From: Chlamydoabsidia padenii
Taxonomy: Eukaryota; Mucoromycota; Mucoromycetes; Mucorales; Cunninghamellaceae
DNA length: 64,000 nt
Assembly: GCA_025330725.1 (NCBI GenBank)
Contig: JAIWND010000001.1
Location: 434,001 to 498,000 of the forward strand
Direction: 5' to 3'
The notes under the pieces are model-generated. The model saw nothing but the letters and a program-made list of their open reading frames with translations, ran no database searches and was not told the DNA's origin. Positions 35,001-44,691 of this stretch are shown here, one piece after another. The first letter of the stretch is position 1. Every line of letters starts with the position of its first letter. The position numbers were made by a program, and so were the translations under genes.

Positions 35001-36158
35001 ATGGCAGAAGTCATTCAATCTATCTTTGTACGGGAAAGTGAAACTCGACAACAACCTAAACCCCATACGGTATATAAAGTGGATATTCATGCGGCGGTAC
35101 GAAACTGGACCATCTGGAAACGATACTCTGAATTCAAGAAACTTCACGAACAATTGATATCTCTCTATCCGGACCATCCACCCAGCTCACCCTTCCCCAG
35201 TAAATCACTCTTTCCACCCACCTTTGGCGATGCACAAAAAACCGAAGATCGACGACGAGGGTTAGAAGATTATGTGCGGGCCATTCTCAGGGATCGTGAT
35301 GACCGTTGGCGACAAACCGACTTTTGGAAGGACTTTCTCGCGATACCAACGACCTCGACGAACAACAGCAGCAACAAAAACAATGCATTATATACTTCTG
35401 AAAGTTGGCTGGAGGAATATCAAGACATGACTCAGGCTGGACGAGAAGTACGCTCGTTGATGAATAAACGGGATACTCATAATGCTCGAAACGAAATCTC
35501 TGCGTCTCATCATTGTACGGTACAAGCCAAGAAACTGTTATTGACCATGGCTTCACGGCTGGCTCATTTGGATTCGGGGATACAGACTGGCTTATCGGAT
35601 GGTGAATTGCGTCGACGACGGGATATGTTGAATACACTCAAGGAAGAAAAGGATGCGTTGGCGAAATTGATCAGTACTGGGCGACAAGATAATGATTTGC
35701 TTTATACCAACACTACTAATCACAAGATACCCTCTCGACAAGAAGACCGACAACCAATGACATCATCTTCTCCCTCTGGCGAAAATTGGATGGAACGAAA
35801 GGCTTTATTAGGTGACGACTCAACAAAACAACAACAACAACAACAACAACAACAGCCATCTCGTCATAGTACTGGTGGTCGGGCTTTTGGGGCTGCTTAT
35901 AAACTGGCCAAGGAAACAAAAGTAACAAGGGGATTAGATAATGAAGGCATCGCAAAGTATCAACAACAGTTAATGGAAGATCAAGATCGACAGGTGGAAC
36001 AATTCAGTGCCATCTTGAACAGGCAAAAACAACTTGGTTATGCGATTGGCGACGAATTGGAAACTCAGACTCAGGTGTTGGATGAATTGGATAGGGATGT
36101 CGGTCGAACTCAAGCAAAATTGAAGTTTGCCAACAAAAGATTAGGGAAAATTAACTAG
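35001..36158 (+). CDS. VAM7: Vam7-like PX-domain SNARE
   Basis: Intronless ORF of 385 residues. The N-terminal PX domain (about 1-120) has YKVDIHA, WTIWKRYSEFKKLHEQL with the RYSEF phosphoinositide-contact motif, the Pro-rich PPSSPFPSKSLFPP loop and RRRGLEDYVRAIL. A middle region with a 10-Gln run near 275-285 follows. The C-terminus is a Qc-SNARE helix (about 320-385: LMEDQDRQVEQFSAIL, IGDELETQTQVLDELDRDVG) with no transmembrane segment. PX plus C-terminal SNARE without an anchor is the Vam7 layout: it binds PI3P on the vacuole and completes the fusion SNARE complex. Confidence 0.9.
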   Translation: MAEVIQSIFVRESETRQQPKPHTVYKVDIHAAVRNWTIWKRYSEFKKLHEQLISLYPDHPPSSPFPSKSLFPPTFGDAQKTEDRRRGLEDYVRAILRDRDDRWRQTDFWKDFLAIPTTSTNNSSNKNNALYTSESWLEEYQDMTQAGREVRSLMNKRDTHNARNEISASHHCTVQAKKLLLTMASRLAHLDSGIQTGLSDGELRRRRDMLNTLKEEKDALAKLISTGRQDNDLLYTNTTNHKIPSRQEDRQPMTSSSPSGENWMERKALLGDDSTKQQQQQQQQQPSRHSTGGRAFGAAYKLAKETKVTRGLDNEGIAKYQQQLMEDQDRQVEQFSAILNRQKQLGYAIGDELETQTQVLDELDRDVGRTQAKLKFANKRLGKIN

Positions 36159-36600
36159 TTTATATATCTATATATCTATATTATCATGTTGTTTATAATA
36201 AAGATCTTTTTATAGCTTTTATATTTGTATTGTGGTTTGTATGTCGGTCTTGACTCATTCAAAACTTATTACGTGTTCTTCTGTCCATTTACGGCGGTCC
36301 TTTTGTGTTCCAGGTTTGATGGGAAATCAATACATTGTCGTCTTTTTAGGCAAGTGACAGTCCATTTATATTCTCTTTTGCCCCCCCCCGTCTTTATATA
36401 TATCCTCTTCCATTACCAACATGTAGATACTTTTTAACATAGCATAGCACTCTTTCTAAGAGGACCCTTTTTTCAAGTTACATGAAATAGGCGGTAGGGT
36501 TATCATGCTTGGATGACCGTTCTTGGGTTGGGTTGAGTAAAGTCGGGATTTACATTTCAAAATCCGATTCTGCATGAAATTCCACAATTGCCAAGTTCAT

Positions 36601-36697
36601 GGTCAGAGCCAGTCTATACGACGAGCAATTCACATTTGAAAAAAAAAATCCAAAGTCTTTTCACCGTAATACAGTCTCCTACCATGGTCCTCCTACT
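36601..36697 (+). repeat. Dispersed repeat B, copy 2
   Basis: Begins GGTCAGAGCCAGTCTATACG, continues ACGAGCAATTCACATTTG, an A run, TCCAAAGTCTTTTCACCG and ends ATGGTCCTCCTAC. Very close to copy 3 (same strand) and to copy 1 (opposite strand). Confidence 0.85.
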
Positions 36698-36734
36698 CGG
36701 CGCCGTTATTTTTGCTCCACAGTTAATTTTACAG

Positions 36735-37150
36735 TAAACTTTTGCTAAGATTCGGTAAGAGCACTACTCGCCCAATTGTCAATAGATGCTAATGATTAAA
36801 ATGGAAATATAGACACTACGGCATATTTCCAACATAAGTCACCGCAAAAGCTAAGCTCGAAGGTTCTTGCGCCTGTATGTTCAAGCTTGCGATGACTTTT
36901 ACCTGTCATTTGTAAGAAAGAAAAAAAAGTACGTAAGATAATCAAACTTCTTTTTCAGATCCCGCCAGCCTCTACTAAGATTTTGAAAGAGCTCTACTCA
37001 CTCAATTGTTAACAGATGCTAATGATTAAAGTGGCGATGTGGACACTATGGCATCTTTCCAACATAATTTACCGCAAAAGGTAAGCTCCAAGTTCCTTGT
37101 GTCTATCAGTACAAGCTTGCAATGACTTTCCCCGGTCCTTTGCAACGAAG
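36735..37150 (-). repeat. Family C repeats, two units, inverted relative to 22 kb
   Basis: Two units of about 210 bp share ATGCTAATGATTAAA, TTTCCAACATAA, CACCGCAAAAG or TACCGCAAAAG, and AAGCTTGC(G/A)ATGACTTT. These are reverse complements of the blocks at 22256-22830. Non-coding. Confidence 0.8.
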
Positions 37151-37370
37151 ACTATTTTATTTTTTCGAAACGGAAGGCAACTTCATTTTAAAATGCCGAA
37201 CACCGAAATCCCATGCGCCTAGCAGTTCCCCAAGTGGTGGTGAATACAACAGAAAGTAACGTAAAATCATTAATGTTTTCATTACAACAGGGTCTTCAAA
37301 AAAAAAAAAAAAAAGACAGGCGTTGGTAATGAGAAGAGCAGCCAAGAACCACAATGGGGTTTTACTGATT

Positions 37371-37461
37371 AGAGCCAGTCTGCACGACGAGCAATTCACA
37401 TTTGAAAAAAAAAATCCAAAGTCTTTTCACCATAATACGATCTCCTACCATGGCCAACACT
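37371..37461 (+). repeat. Dispersed repeat B, copy 3
   Basis: TAGAGCCAGTCTGCACGACG, then ACGAGCAATTCACATTTG, an A run and TCCAAAGTCTTTTCACCA, ending near CTCCTACCATGGCC. It diverges from copy 2 after that point. Confidence 0.85.
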
Positions 37462-37670
37462 TACTCACTCCGATTTGGACCATGATGAGGGGACTGAAGC
37501 CCCTATCAAAACACCGTTTGCCATATTTGGCTGAATTTCGACTAATTAATCAGTCATGATGGTCTAATAATTAGGTACAACAGTTACCTTTGTTTATTTA
37601 CTATTTCTTTATTTCTTTATATTACAAAAACGATATTTTCAAAGTTACAACAGTAGAGGGAAGAGTAATT

Positions 37671-38188
37671 CTAAACAAAGTGCCACTTGATTTTGCCAAC
37701 ACCTTTGTTCATGTTACCAACGACTTTTTTAAAGAGGACAGGACTAGATATAATAATATTCAAGAATGGTTGGATTAGTTTTCACGGCATTAGTTGAATT
37801 TACTTTGCCTCCTTAAACTTAGTACTTACGTGAGGTCAAGCGACCCAAATTTGCATTCAGGGCATGCATCGTTAACGGTAGCGGTGACAGAGCCCTTGGG
37901 ACCAGTGATTCTGACCTTCTTGCCACAGTGCTTGCTCTTCTTGCTTGTGTTTCCGTATTGTGGGCGATTCAAAGCGACGATGTAAGAGTGATTGTTTTCC
38001 TTGGGTCCACAGGCACCAGTAGATCCACCTTCACTGGCAGGAAGGAACCAAGTAGCAGTGCCTTTAAAGGTCTTGGATCCACGTTTTTCCAAATGAGATT
38101 CTTCGTCGGATGATCGAATAGGAGCAGCGACAACGAGTGAGACCAACATCATCATCACAGCAAAGAAGTAAAGAGTAGAGCGCATCAT
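37671..38188 (-). CDS. Secreted RlpA-like/expansin-type double-psi beta-barrel protein
   Basis: Two exons (37830..38188, 37671..37743) give 143 residues. A signal peptide (MMRSTLYFFAVMMMLVSLVV, then AAP) is followed by a short propeptide ending in the dibasic LEKR, a likely Kex2 site, so the mature protein would start near GSKTFKG and have about 108 residues. The barrel is recognisable by TATWFLPASEGGSTGACGP, IVALNRPQYG, GKKVRITGPKGSVTATVND, ACPECKFGSLDLT and the C-terminal VLFKKVVGNMNKGVGKIKWH. The Asp of the DACPEC motif is kept. Such small secreted proteins bind or modify cell-wall polysaccharide; no enzymatic activity is claimed. Confidence 0.9.
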
Positions 38189-39295
38189 GTTAAGTGGATG
38201 AGAGATAGAATATATACGGGTAGAGATGTGTGATATACAAAAAGAAGAATGAAGAAAAATAACGACCAGCGTTTAAATGATGAGAATGAGGAAGAAGTGA
38301 AGAAAAGAAAGAAAGGAAGAAAGGTGTCAAAAAATGGAAGCCGCCCTTTTAAATCAAAAATCAGGTACCCATGAAAATGGTTAGAGCCACATTTCACCTC
38401 CGCCGTTTCACAACGGCTCCGATTTAAGCTTTAATAGTAATATAATCCTCGCGATTTCATTTGCTGGTACCCTTTTTTTATGAAAGCCACATGTATAACG
38501 ATGAGATGGACAATGTCAAGTATCCCTCCATGTGAGGAATGCCACGCACAATGGCTGCATGAATTAATTGAAGCTAGTCTCCAACATCTCATTCATGCAA
38601 CGCTGTCAATGATGAATGCGAGCAATGTTGTATGGGTATACATTTCCCTTTTTATCAATATTCCCATCTTCTTGATCTCTTCCGACCCGATTTTTTTTTG
38701 TGGGTTACCAATGTAACCCCCCCCCCTTTTTTTTTTTTTTTTTTTTTGGTCAGAACGCCGTCGCCGAAGAGGCCCAGACTACAATCAGATAGAAAGACAG
38801 AAAACCATCTCCTTTTTTTAGCAGAGCAGAAAATCAGCGGAGGGGCAGCATCTTCGAATCGATTGTCACCCAATGTAGTATGTTTTACTTACCAGCCAGA
38901 TAATCGAATGATATTATCAGTAAGGGTAAGAGAACAACGGTTCGAGACCCGAACTGACATCTTGTATTTCACTTTCTTGTGTTCACAGTAGGCCGCCCTT
39001 TCTGCTATGCTAGAGCATTGTACTACCTAGCATAAAGGGGTCATTGCAACAATAGAGTTGAGTGTTATTGGGGGAGTCAACAAGTTCTAATGGATCCAAT
39101 GTAGGCTCACCCCAACGTTAAGGGGTGGGGGGGCCTGTCATTCTGGAGTGTGTTTTTTTAATGCCGCTCAAGGCGGGATGTGAAAAACTTTTTTTTTGAG
39201 AGAGAGAGAGAGAGACCTTGGGGGGTACGATTTTTTCTTTTAGATGCCGCCTTCTTCTTTCACTTATTTTTTTCCCCTCCATCACCGACCCCAAA
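38189..39295. other. Intergenic, divergent promoters of RlpA-like and CSN5 genes
   Basis: No gene supported. CCGCCGTTTCACAACGGCTCCGATTT near 38400-38425 contains an inverted CCGTT/AACGG pair. Open frames around 38632-38991 are AT-rich and lack protein-like composition. A C8T18 tract lies at 38719-38746 and a (GA)n tract at 39198-39215. Confidence 0.5.
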
Positions 39296-39936
39296 ATGGA
39301 TGCACAGATAGCTTTGAAGAATTGGCAACTGGAAAACAACATAATCTCTGTCGATAACCATGATCAATTATATTATTACGACGCTGAACAAGATAAACAA
39401 GAAAACGACAAGAAACCTTGGAAAACAGAGTAAGCGATTTACTCATTAATGGGTGGCGACAAACAACTAATCATCTCACCTCTTTTATCCAGTCCTCACT
39501 ACTACAAACACGTTAAAATATCAGCTATTGCTTTGATCAAGATGGTTAGTCAAATAAAAAAGGCAGGACAAAACTCTTTACCAATACTTTTATTTTCTTG
39601 TATCCAACTATAGGTTATGCATTCACGGTCTGGTGGCAACATTGAGGTAATGGGGTTGATGCAAGGCAAAGTGCAAGGCGATACGATGTATGTGTTGGAT
39701 GCATTTGCATTACCAGTAGAAGGTACGGAAACACGGGTAAATGCTCAAAACGAGGCGTATGAATACATGGTGACATATATGGAACAAGCAAAACAAGTCG
39801 GACGACAGGAAAACGTAATCGGTTGGTATCATTCTCATCCTGGATATGGTTGTTGGCTCTCAGGTATTGATGTGGGTACTCAAAGCTTAAATCAACAATA
39901 TCAAGAACCTTTTGTGGCTGTTGTGGTAAGTACCCG

Positions 39937-39980
<44 letters not shown>

Positions 39981-40847
39981 GTGATACGTTGTGCTTCCTT
40001 TCACCAGGAAGAGGCACATAAAGACAAGAGGGATCGGGGGCAGCTGAAATGGGACATATCGTATCACTTACTAACCAATCTGTTACTCCTTAGATTGATC
40101 CTAGTCGGACCATGTCCGCCGGCAAAGTCGAAATTGGTGCTTTCCGAACATACCCAAAGGTAAACGAATCTAACAATAACACTCATTCTTACTCATACTT
40201 TTTTTATTTTCGTGTAGGGATACAAACCGACTGATGGTGAACCTTCTGAATACCAAACGATTCCATTGGACAAGATAGAGGATTTTGGTGTACATGCAAA
40301 AGAGTAAGAACAAGGTGAAAATGATGGAATATTTCGTGATACTAAACTCCTTGAACAGATATTACCCTTTAGAGATATCCCACTTCAAATCATCCTTGAA
40401 TAATCAATTATTGGAAGTATTATGGAACAAGTACTGGGTACACACTTTATCTCAATCTCCTCTTTTGACGGTAAATGATAATGAAACAGGTTAAATCATA
40501 CATATTAACACATACTCATTTTGTTTGGGATCATTTAGAATCGGGAATATGCTGTTAAACAAATGGCTGATTTGGCACAAAAAGTGGAACAAACGAACCT
40601 TGGTATGATGGGCCGTATGGGTGGTTATTATGGTGATCGGAAAAAAAATGACCAAAGCCAACTTTGTAAAGTGACAAAAGATAGGTAAGCCCCTTCTCAC
40701 TAATGGAATAAAAAAGACCAACTGACTGAACCCTTTTATGATGATGACAATAGCGCCAAGATCTCCACGGAAGCCATGCACGGATTGATATCTCAAGTAT
40801 TGAAGGATCTACTTTTTAACAAGCGACAATGCCAACACCAAGCTTAA
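39296..40847 (+). CDS. CSN5: COP9 signalosome subunit 5 (deneddylase)
   Basis: Eight exons (39296..39429, 39493..39544, 39614..39925, 40094..40159, 40218..40303, 40359..40470, 40539..40684, 40754..40847) give 333 residues. The MPN+ domain has the complete JAMM zinc site: Glu73 (NIEVMG), His135 and His137 in [15 protein letters not shown] and Asp148. CSN5 is the catalytic metalloprotease that removes Nedd8 from cullins. The following VDP-like [20 protein letters not shown] and [20 protein letters not shown] segments match the family. Intron 3 holds an A run of about 41 nt in the sense direction. The start is the first ATG in a pyrimidine-rich context ([10 protein letters not shown]). The gene looks intact. 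Confidence 0.96.
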
Positions 40848-41198
40848 AATGGATCAAGGAACCCTTAGGTATTAGATAGCTGTAGTGATTTGTACGACCC
40901 TATTATGAAATAAAAATCATATTCTGCCTCTTTATTATTATTATTATGTCCATGATTATAACGTTATGCTATACGCGTATCTGCATGTGTTTGATTTAAA
41001 AGTGTGACCCTTTTGGAATGAAACTTTCATATATAAAAAAAGGATCGATCGAGATTTAAAAATCTCGATCCGTGCTGTTTCAATCAAATCCTGGGAAAGT
41101 GTCAAGGAGGACTTGTTACCCACAACCTAATAAACTTTTCCACTGTATCCGGTTCGTATAGCTTGAGTGGATCAGCCTATTGATGGTACATAAAACAC

Positions 41199-41242
<44 letters not shown>

Positions 41243-41749
41243 GGACTCTTATACGGAAGACGGTTACAGAATCGGATGCATCGATTGCCATTCAGTTCCC
41301 GTGAGTCAATGAGTTTGAAACCGCTGACAATCAAATAAGCTCTTTTTTTTTTTTTTTTTAAATGACCATGAAATCCACCCAGTAGTAGCATGACAATAGA
41401 CAAGATATGTTAAAAAAAGTTTTATTTTTTTTATTTTTATTGATGATAAAGAGAATGCTTAAATAAAAAGAATGAAGTTTGTGGAAAGTATAAAAGTATA
41501 ACTATACTACAAAAAATGTAGGACTATACAGAGTAGATAAATCGGGGTAACAACATAATAAAAATGTTCATGGGAAGTAAAAGAAGAAGCATTAAAAGAA
41601 GAGATAATGATAATGATAATGATAATGATGAGGGGGGAATCATATACGATTGTCCTTTTAAGAAGATACAAAAGTAGTCAGACAGTTGAGGCAGGTATCC
41701 ATGCTTTTGATTGTGGCATATCATTTTACTGTACACAATTAGAATCGAT
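40848..41749. other. Convergent intergenic region
   Basis: Lies between the 3' ends of CSN5 (+) and the unknown minus-strand gene. It holds A tracts at 41200-41239, a hairpin at 41047-41070 and (ATAATG)-type microsatellite sequence near 41607-41628. No gene seen. Confidence 0.55.
41047..41070. other. Near-perfect hairpin, 11-bp arms and 2-nt loop
   Basis: GATCGAGATTT (41047-41057) pairs exactly with AAATCTCGATC (41060-41070). It is located about 200 bp after the CSN5 stop codon and could mark a transcript 3' end, or be an element terminus. Role unknown. Confidence 0.5.
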
Positions 41750-42436
41750 TCATTGTTGCAAAGTTTCTTCGTCTTCAGGAGTCGTAGGAGGAGTTTGCAA
41801 GGTGATAGAAGAAGACGAGGTGAGAATGGGTGTATATACATCGGATGGAACTTCGCTGGAAAAAGATAGCACATTGGCGATGGTGGTTGCTGTTGCCGTT
41901 GGGACATAATAGCCACTGTCGTCAATCAAAGGAGTTGCTGCAAGACTTTGAGCCAGCAAAGTCTCATTGACATTCAATAAAGACTGAAGGTATTCGGGTG
42001 ATGGTTGAGGTTGTTGGAGAATGTGCATAAGGTCACCGTCCGTCGTCGTCGAAATAGGTCCATCGTCTGGTGTCAATGGACTGACCAAGTGATAAGCTGC
42101 CGAGTCTTTGTCGAGGAAGCTTTGAGTTACTGGTGTGGTGGTCGTGAGTTCTTCATTCGTCATTGTCCTAGTAGGATCCGTCACTGTCGTCGCTTCGTCA
42201 TTAGATAGTGTTGGTAGTTGTAGTGATTTGAGCCAATTGATACCAGGCCCACTATATAAAATAAGTTGATTAGTTAGTTATCAGTATAAGAGTGTTTTCC
42301 CTTTCATCAATATTGTTAGTTTTACATACCTCGCTTCCCATTCTTCACCCATCTTGCGCATCATGAGTTCGAGTTGTTCCTTTTGTCGTTGCAAGTCGTT
42401 TAAACTTTGATCATAGTCAAGAATAGATTGATCCAT
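41750..42436 (-). CDS. Unknown acidic protein with N-terminal coiled coil
   Basis: Two exons (42330..42436, 41750..42251) give 202 residues; the intron has a GTATGT donor and a TATATAG acceptor. The N-terminus (YDQSLNDLQRQKEQLELMMR) should form a coiled coil, followed by GPGINWLKSLQLP. The remainder is acidic and Thr/Ser/Pro-rich (TPPTTPEDEETLQQ at the end), similar in composition to transcription activation regions, but no DNA-binding domain is present. Family not recognised. The preferred start at 42436 follows a CT-rich leader; an in-frame non-ATG extension is possible. Its neighbour at 43 kb is a GATA factor on the same strand. Confidence 0.7.
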
Positions 42437-43059
42437 CAATTGTTGGGGTCGATTACAAAAAATCAAGATGAGAATAAAGAGTATAACGAAGAAGAAGAAG
42501 AAGAAGAATCGTGATATATTTAGAAAGATGAGGAAGCTTTAAAGAGTCTGAATTAGACCTGTTGGTTAAAGAAGTAGTTAGAAGGAAAAGGAAGGAAGGG
42601 GAATAATTGAGAACAAAAAAAAAAAAAGAATGATAAATACCTCGTCGGGGTGTAAAAAGTTAATTCTAATTCTGGCCCAGTGAAATATCGGCAAGCAACA
42701 ATAAAGCCTATTAGAATCAATCTACCTATTACCATTGGCCAAGAATTGTCCAGACCCCGACTTTATTCCCCTATTTGACTTATCGAGATTACCTGCTAGA
42801 CTGCATTCTTCTTTGTGGATCATGCCATTGGTTCTCCCCACCCCACCCCTATCATTTGTAATAAACAACACGCGCTCTTACACGGCCGCATCGATCGAGC
42901 TTTTTTTTTCCGATATTGCCCTGATATCATTTTGATCATTGATTTGACACAGTATGTAAGACATCAACTGTTAAAAGATGGTTTTTTATGATGATGATAA
43001 AGAATATATTATAATGAAGAATGAATAAAAATAATAAACTATGAGGATAATAGAATAAT
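42437..43059. other. Intergenic, promoter of unknown gene and 3' flank of GATA gene
   Basis: A (TTC)n run at 42490-42508 on the gene's sense strand lies in the leader of the unknown gene. The rest is AT-rich. No ORF supported. Confidence 0.5.
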
Positions 43060-44691
43060 CTAAAGAGAAGCATTTTCAGTAAAGTCCAAGAGAGTCCGCA
43101 ACACATTGCACCGTTGTTCCAGCATTCCCAAGAAGCCTTGCATTTGATCCCGGTTCATTTGAACCAGTAAAGAGGCGAATCGAGCATCTTCGTTAAAGTC
43201 CAGCACCGGCTTGTCCACCATAGGAAGAGAAGGAGTAGAAGTCATCATGATATCATCCATTGCAGTAGAATCAGGTGAGGAAGACATAGAAGTTGAAGGT
43301 GACAAGAATGGTTCTTGTTGCTGTTGTTGTTGTTGTTCTTCAGACTTGACCACAGGAGTAGCAATAGAGAAGGTAGACATCATCGAGTTTCCACCACACA
43401 TAGAGGTATCCTGTTGTTGTTGTTGTTGTTGTTGCTGTTGTTGATAATCATCTTCCGAGGTCCAGCAATCACGACGACGACGTTGAATAATAGTCTTGCG
43501 CATCTTGGCAGGTCGATCCCGATGATGGAGCCTTGAATACAAACCACAGGCATTGCAAACAGATTCACCACGTTCATTCTTGCGCCATAAAGGAGTCTTG
43601 GTTTGTTGACAATTGACACATTGGATATGATCTTGGTCTTGTTGTTGATCTTGAGCATCAGAATCAGAAGAGGAATCCATCAATACATTGTTGTTGTTCG
43701 AGTTCACCATATTGACAGGAGTACATGTGTTGTTAACAAAGGAAGCATCAGATGAAGGGATCGTAACCAAAGGACGTTCGTTTGCATAAGGATGAGCACG
43801 ACCAGGCACCTGAGTCTTGTGACGGACTTGAAGAGGGCGATGAGCATTGTATTGCTTGTAATACAGACCACATGCATTGCACAGAGTTTGCTTGCGATCA
43901 GGAGTACGGCGCCACAAAGGAGTCTTGGTCACCTTACAATTGAAGCATTCCATATGGCGAGGAGGTCGAGTCGTCTTGGCACATACACGAATAGGCATAG
44001 TAGCTTGACCAGGAGGAGGAGTCTTCTTTCGAATTGTTCGCTTCACCGGAGCAGACACACCACCACCATTAGTACCCGAAGAAAGAGGAGTAGAAGCTTC
44101 GGCTTGTGGAGTATCTTTAGTAGAGTCATTACCAGTCGTCACATCAGTAGTATTAGCGCCAGAGACAGCAAACATATCCATAGTCATCATTAAAGGAGAA
44201 GCAGAAGAATCCATAAAGACATCATTACGGCACACTTCCATATCATCCAGTTGAAGGAATTGGTCAACAGGTGATGTTAAAGATTGCACCAGCATGTCAC
44301 CAAACAAAGAGTCTTGCAAAAGAGAAGTAGGAGGACTATCCATGCTGAGAGTTGAGGAAGACGGAGAAGTGTGGTTGGAGAAGAGTTGATCCAGATTAGC
44401 ATCCTTGTTGTATAAATCCAAAGGCTGAAAGAGGGAGCTATCATCATCCAAGAAGGCAAAAGGATCCATGGTTGTAGAGTTGTTCATATTGGTGTTTGTT
44501 GAGTTTGTTGTTGTTGTTGTTGTTGTTGTTGAGTTTGTTGTTGTTGTAGTAGTAGTAGTATTTGTTGTAGTTGCAGCTGAAGGCGAGGCTATGAGCATCA
44601 GTTGTTGTATATGTTGTAATTCACTTGAGTATTGTATTGTTGTTTGCTTGTTTTCTGTATCAATCGACATCGTTTCCAACGTGTTTTCCAT
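43060..44691 (-). CDS. GATA transcription factor with two different zinc fingers
   Basis: Intronless ORF of 543 residues. Finger 1 (about 248-272) is CFNC-x18-CNAC, containing [17 protein letters not shown]; finger 2 (about 345-370) is CVNC-x17-CNAC, containing [16 protein letters not shown]. Each is followed by a basic tail ([27 protein letters not shown]). Fungal GATA fingers normally have either 17 or 18 loop residues; this protein has one of each. Flanks are low complexity with Thr/Asn runs near residue 45 and Gln runs near 420 and 455. Two-finger GATA factors in fungi often control iron uptake, but the Cys-rich iron-sensing region between fingers is absent, so that role is not assigned. 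Confidence 0.9.
   Translation of the reverse strand: MENTLETMSIDTENKQTTIQYSSELQHIQQLMLIASPSAATTTNTTTTTTTTNSTTTTTTTTNSTNTNMNNSTTMDPFAFLDDDSSLFQPLDLYNKDANLDQLFSNHTSPSSSTLSMDSPPTSLLQDSLFGDMLVQSLTSPVDQFLQLDDMEVCRNDVFMDSSASPLMMTMDMFAVSGANTTDVTTGNDSTKDTPQAEASTPLSSGTNGGGVSAPVKRTIRKKTPPPGQATMPIRVCAKTTRPPRHMECFNCKVTKTPLWRRTPDRKQTLCNACGLYYKQYNAHRPLQVRHKTQVPGRAHPYANERPLVTIPSSDASFVNNTCTPVNMVNSNNNNVLMDSSSDSDAQDQQQDQDHIQCVNCQQTKTPLWRKNERGESVCNACGLYSRLHHRDRPAKMRKTIIQRRRRDCWTSEDDYQQQQQQQQQQQDTSMCGGNSMMSTFSIATPVVKSEEQQQQQQQEPFLSPSTSMSSSPDSTAMDDIMMTSTPSLPMVDKPVLDFNEDARFASLLVQMNRDQMQGFLGMLEQRCNVLRTLLDFTENASL

Larger units (their letters stand above)
36159..37670. other. Intergenic repeat island
   Basis: No gene supported. 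Two direct copies of repeat B (36601-36697, 37371-37461) flank an inverted set of family C repeats (36735-37150). The recurrent-motif-like CGGGATTTACATTTCAAAATCCG lies at 36543-36565 as an imperfect inverted repeat. Confidence 0.55.

Noticed and set aside
38940..38962. GGTTCGAGACCCGAACT resembling a B box
   Set aside because: No A box, anticodon arm or acceptor stem at suitable distance.
38632..38991. Overlapping frames on both strands between the RlpA-like gene and CSN5
   Set aside because: They run through homopolymer tracts and have no protein-like pattern or splice continuity.
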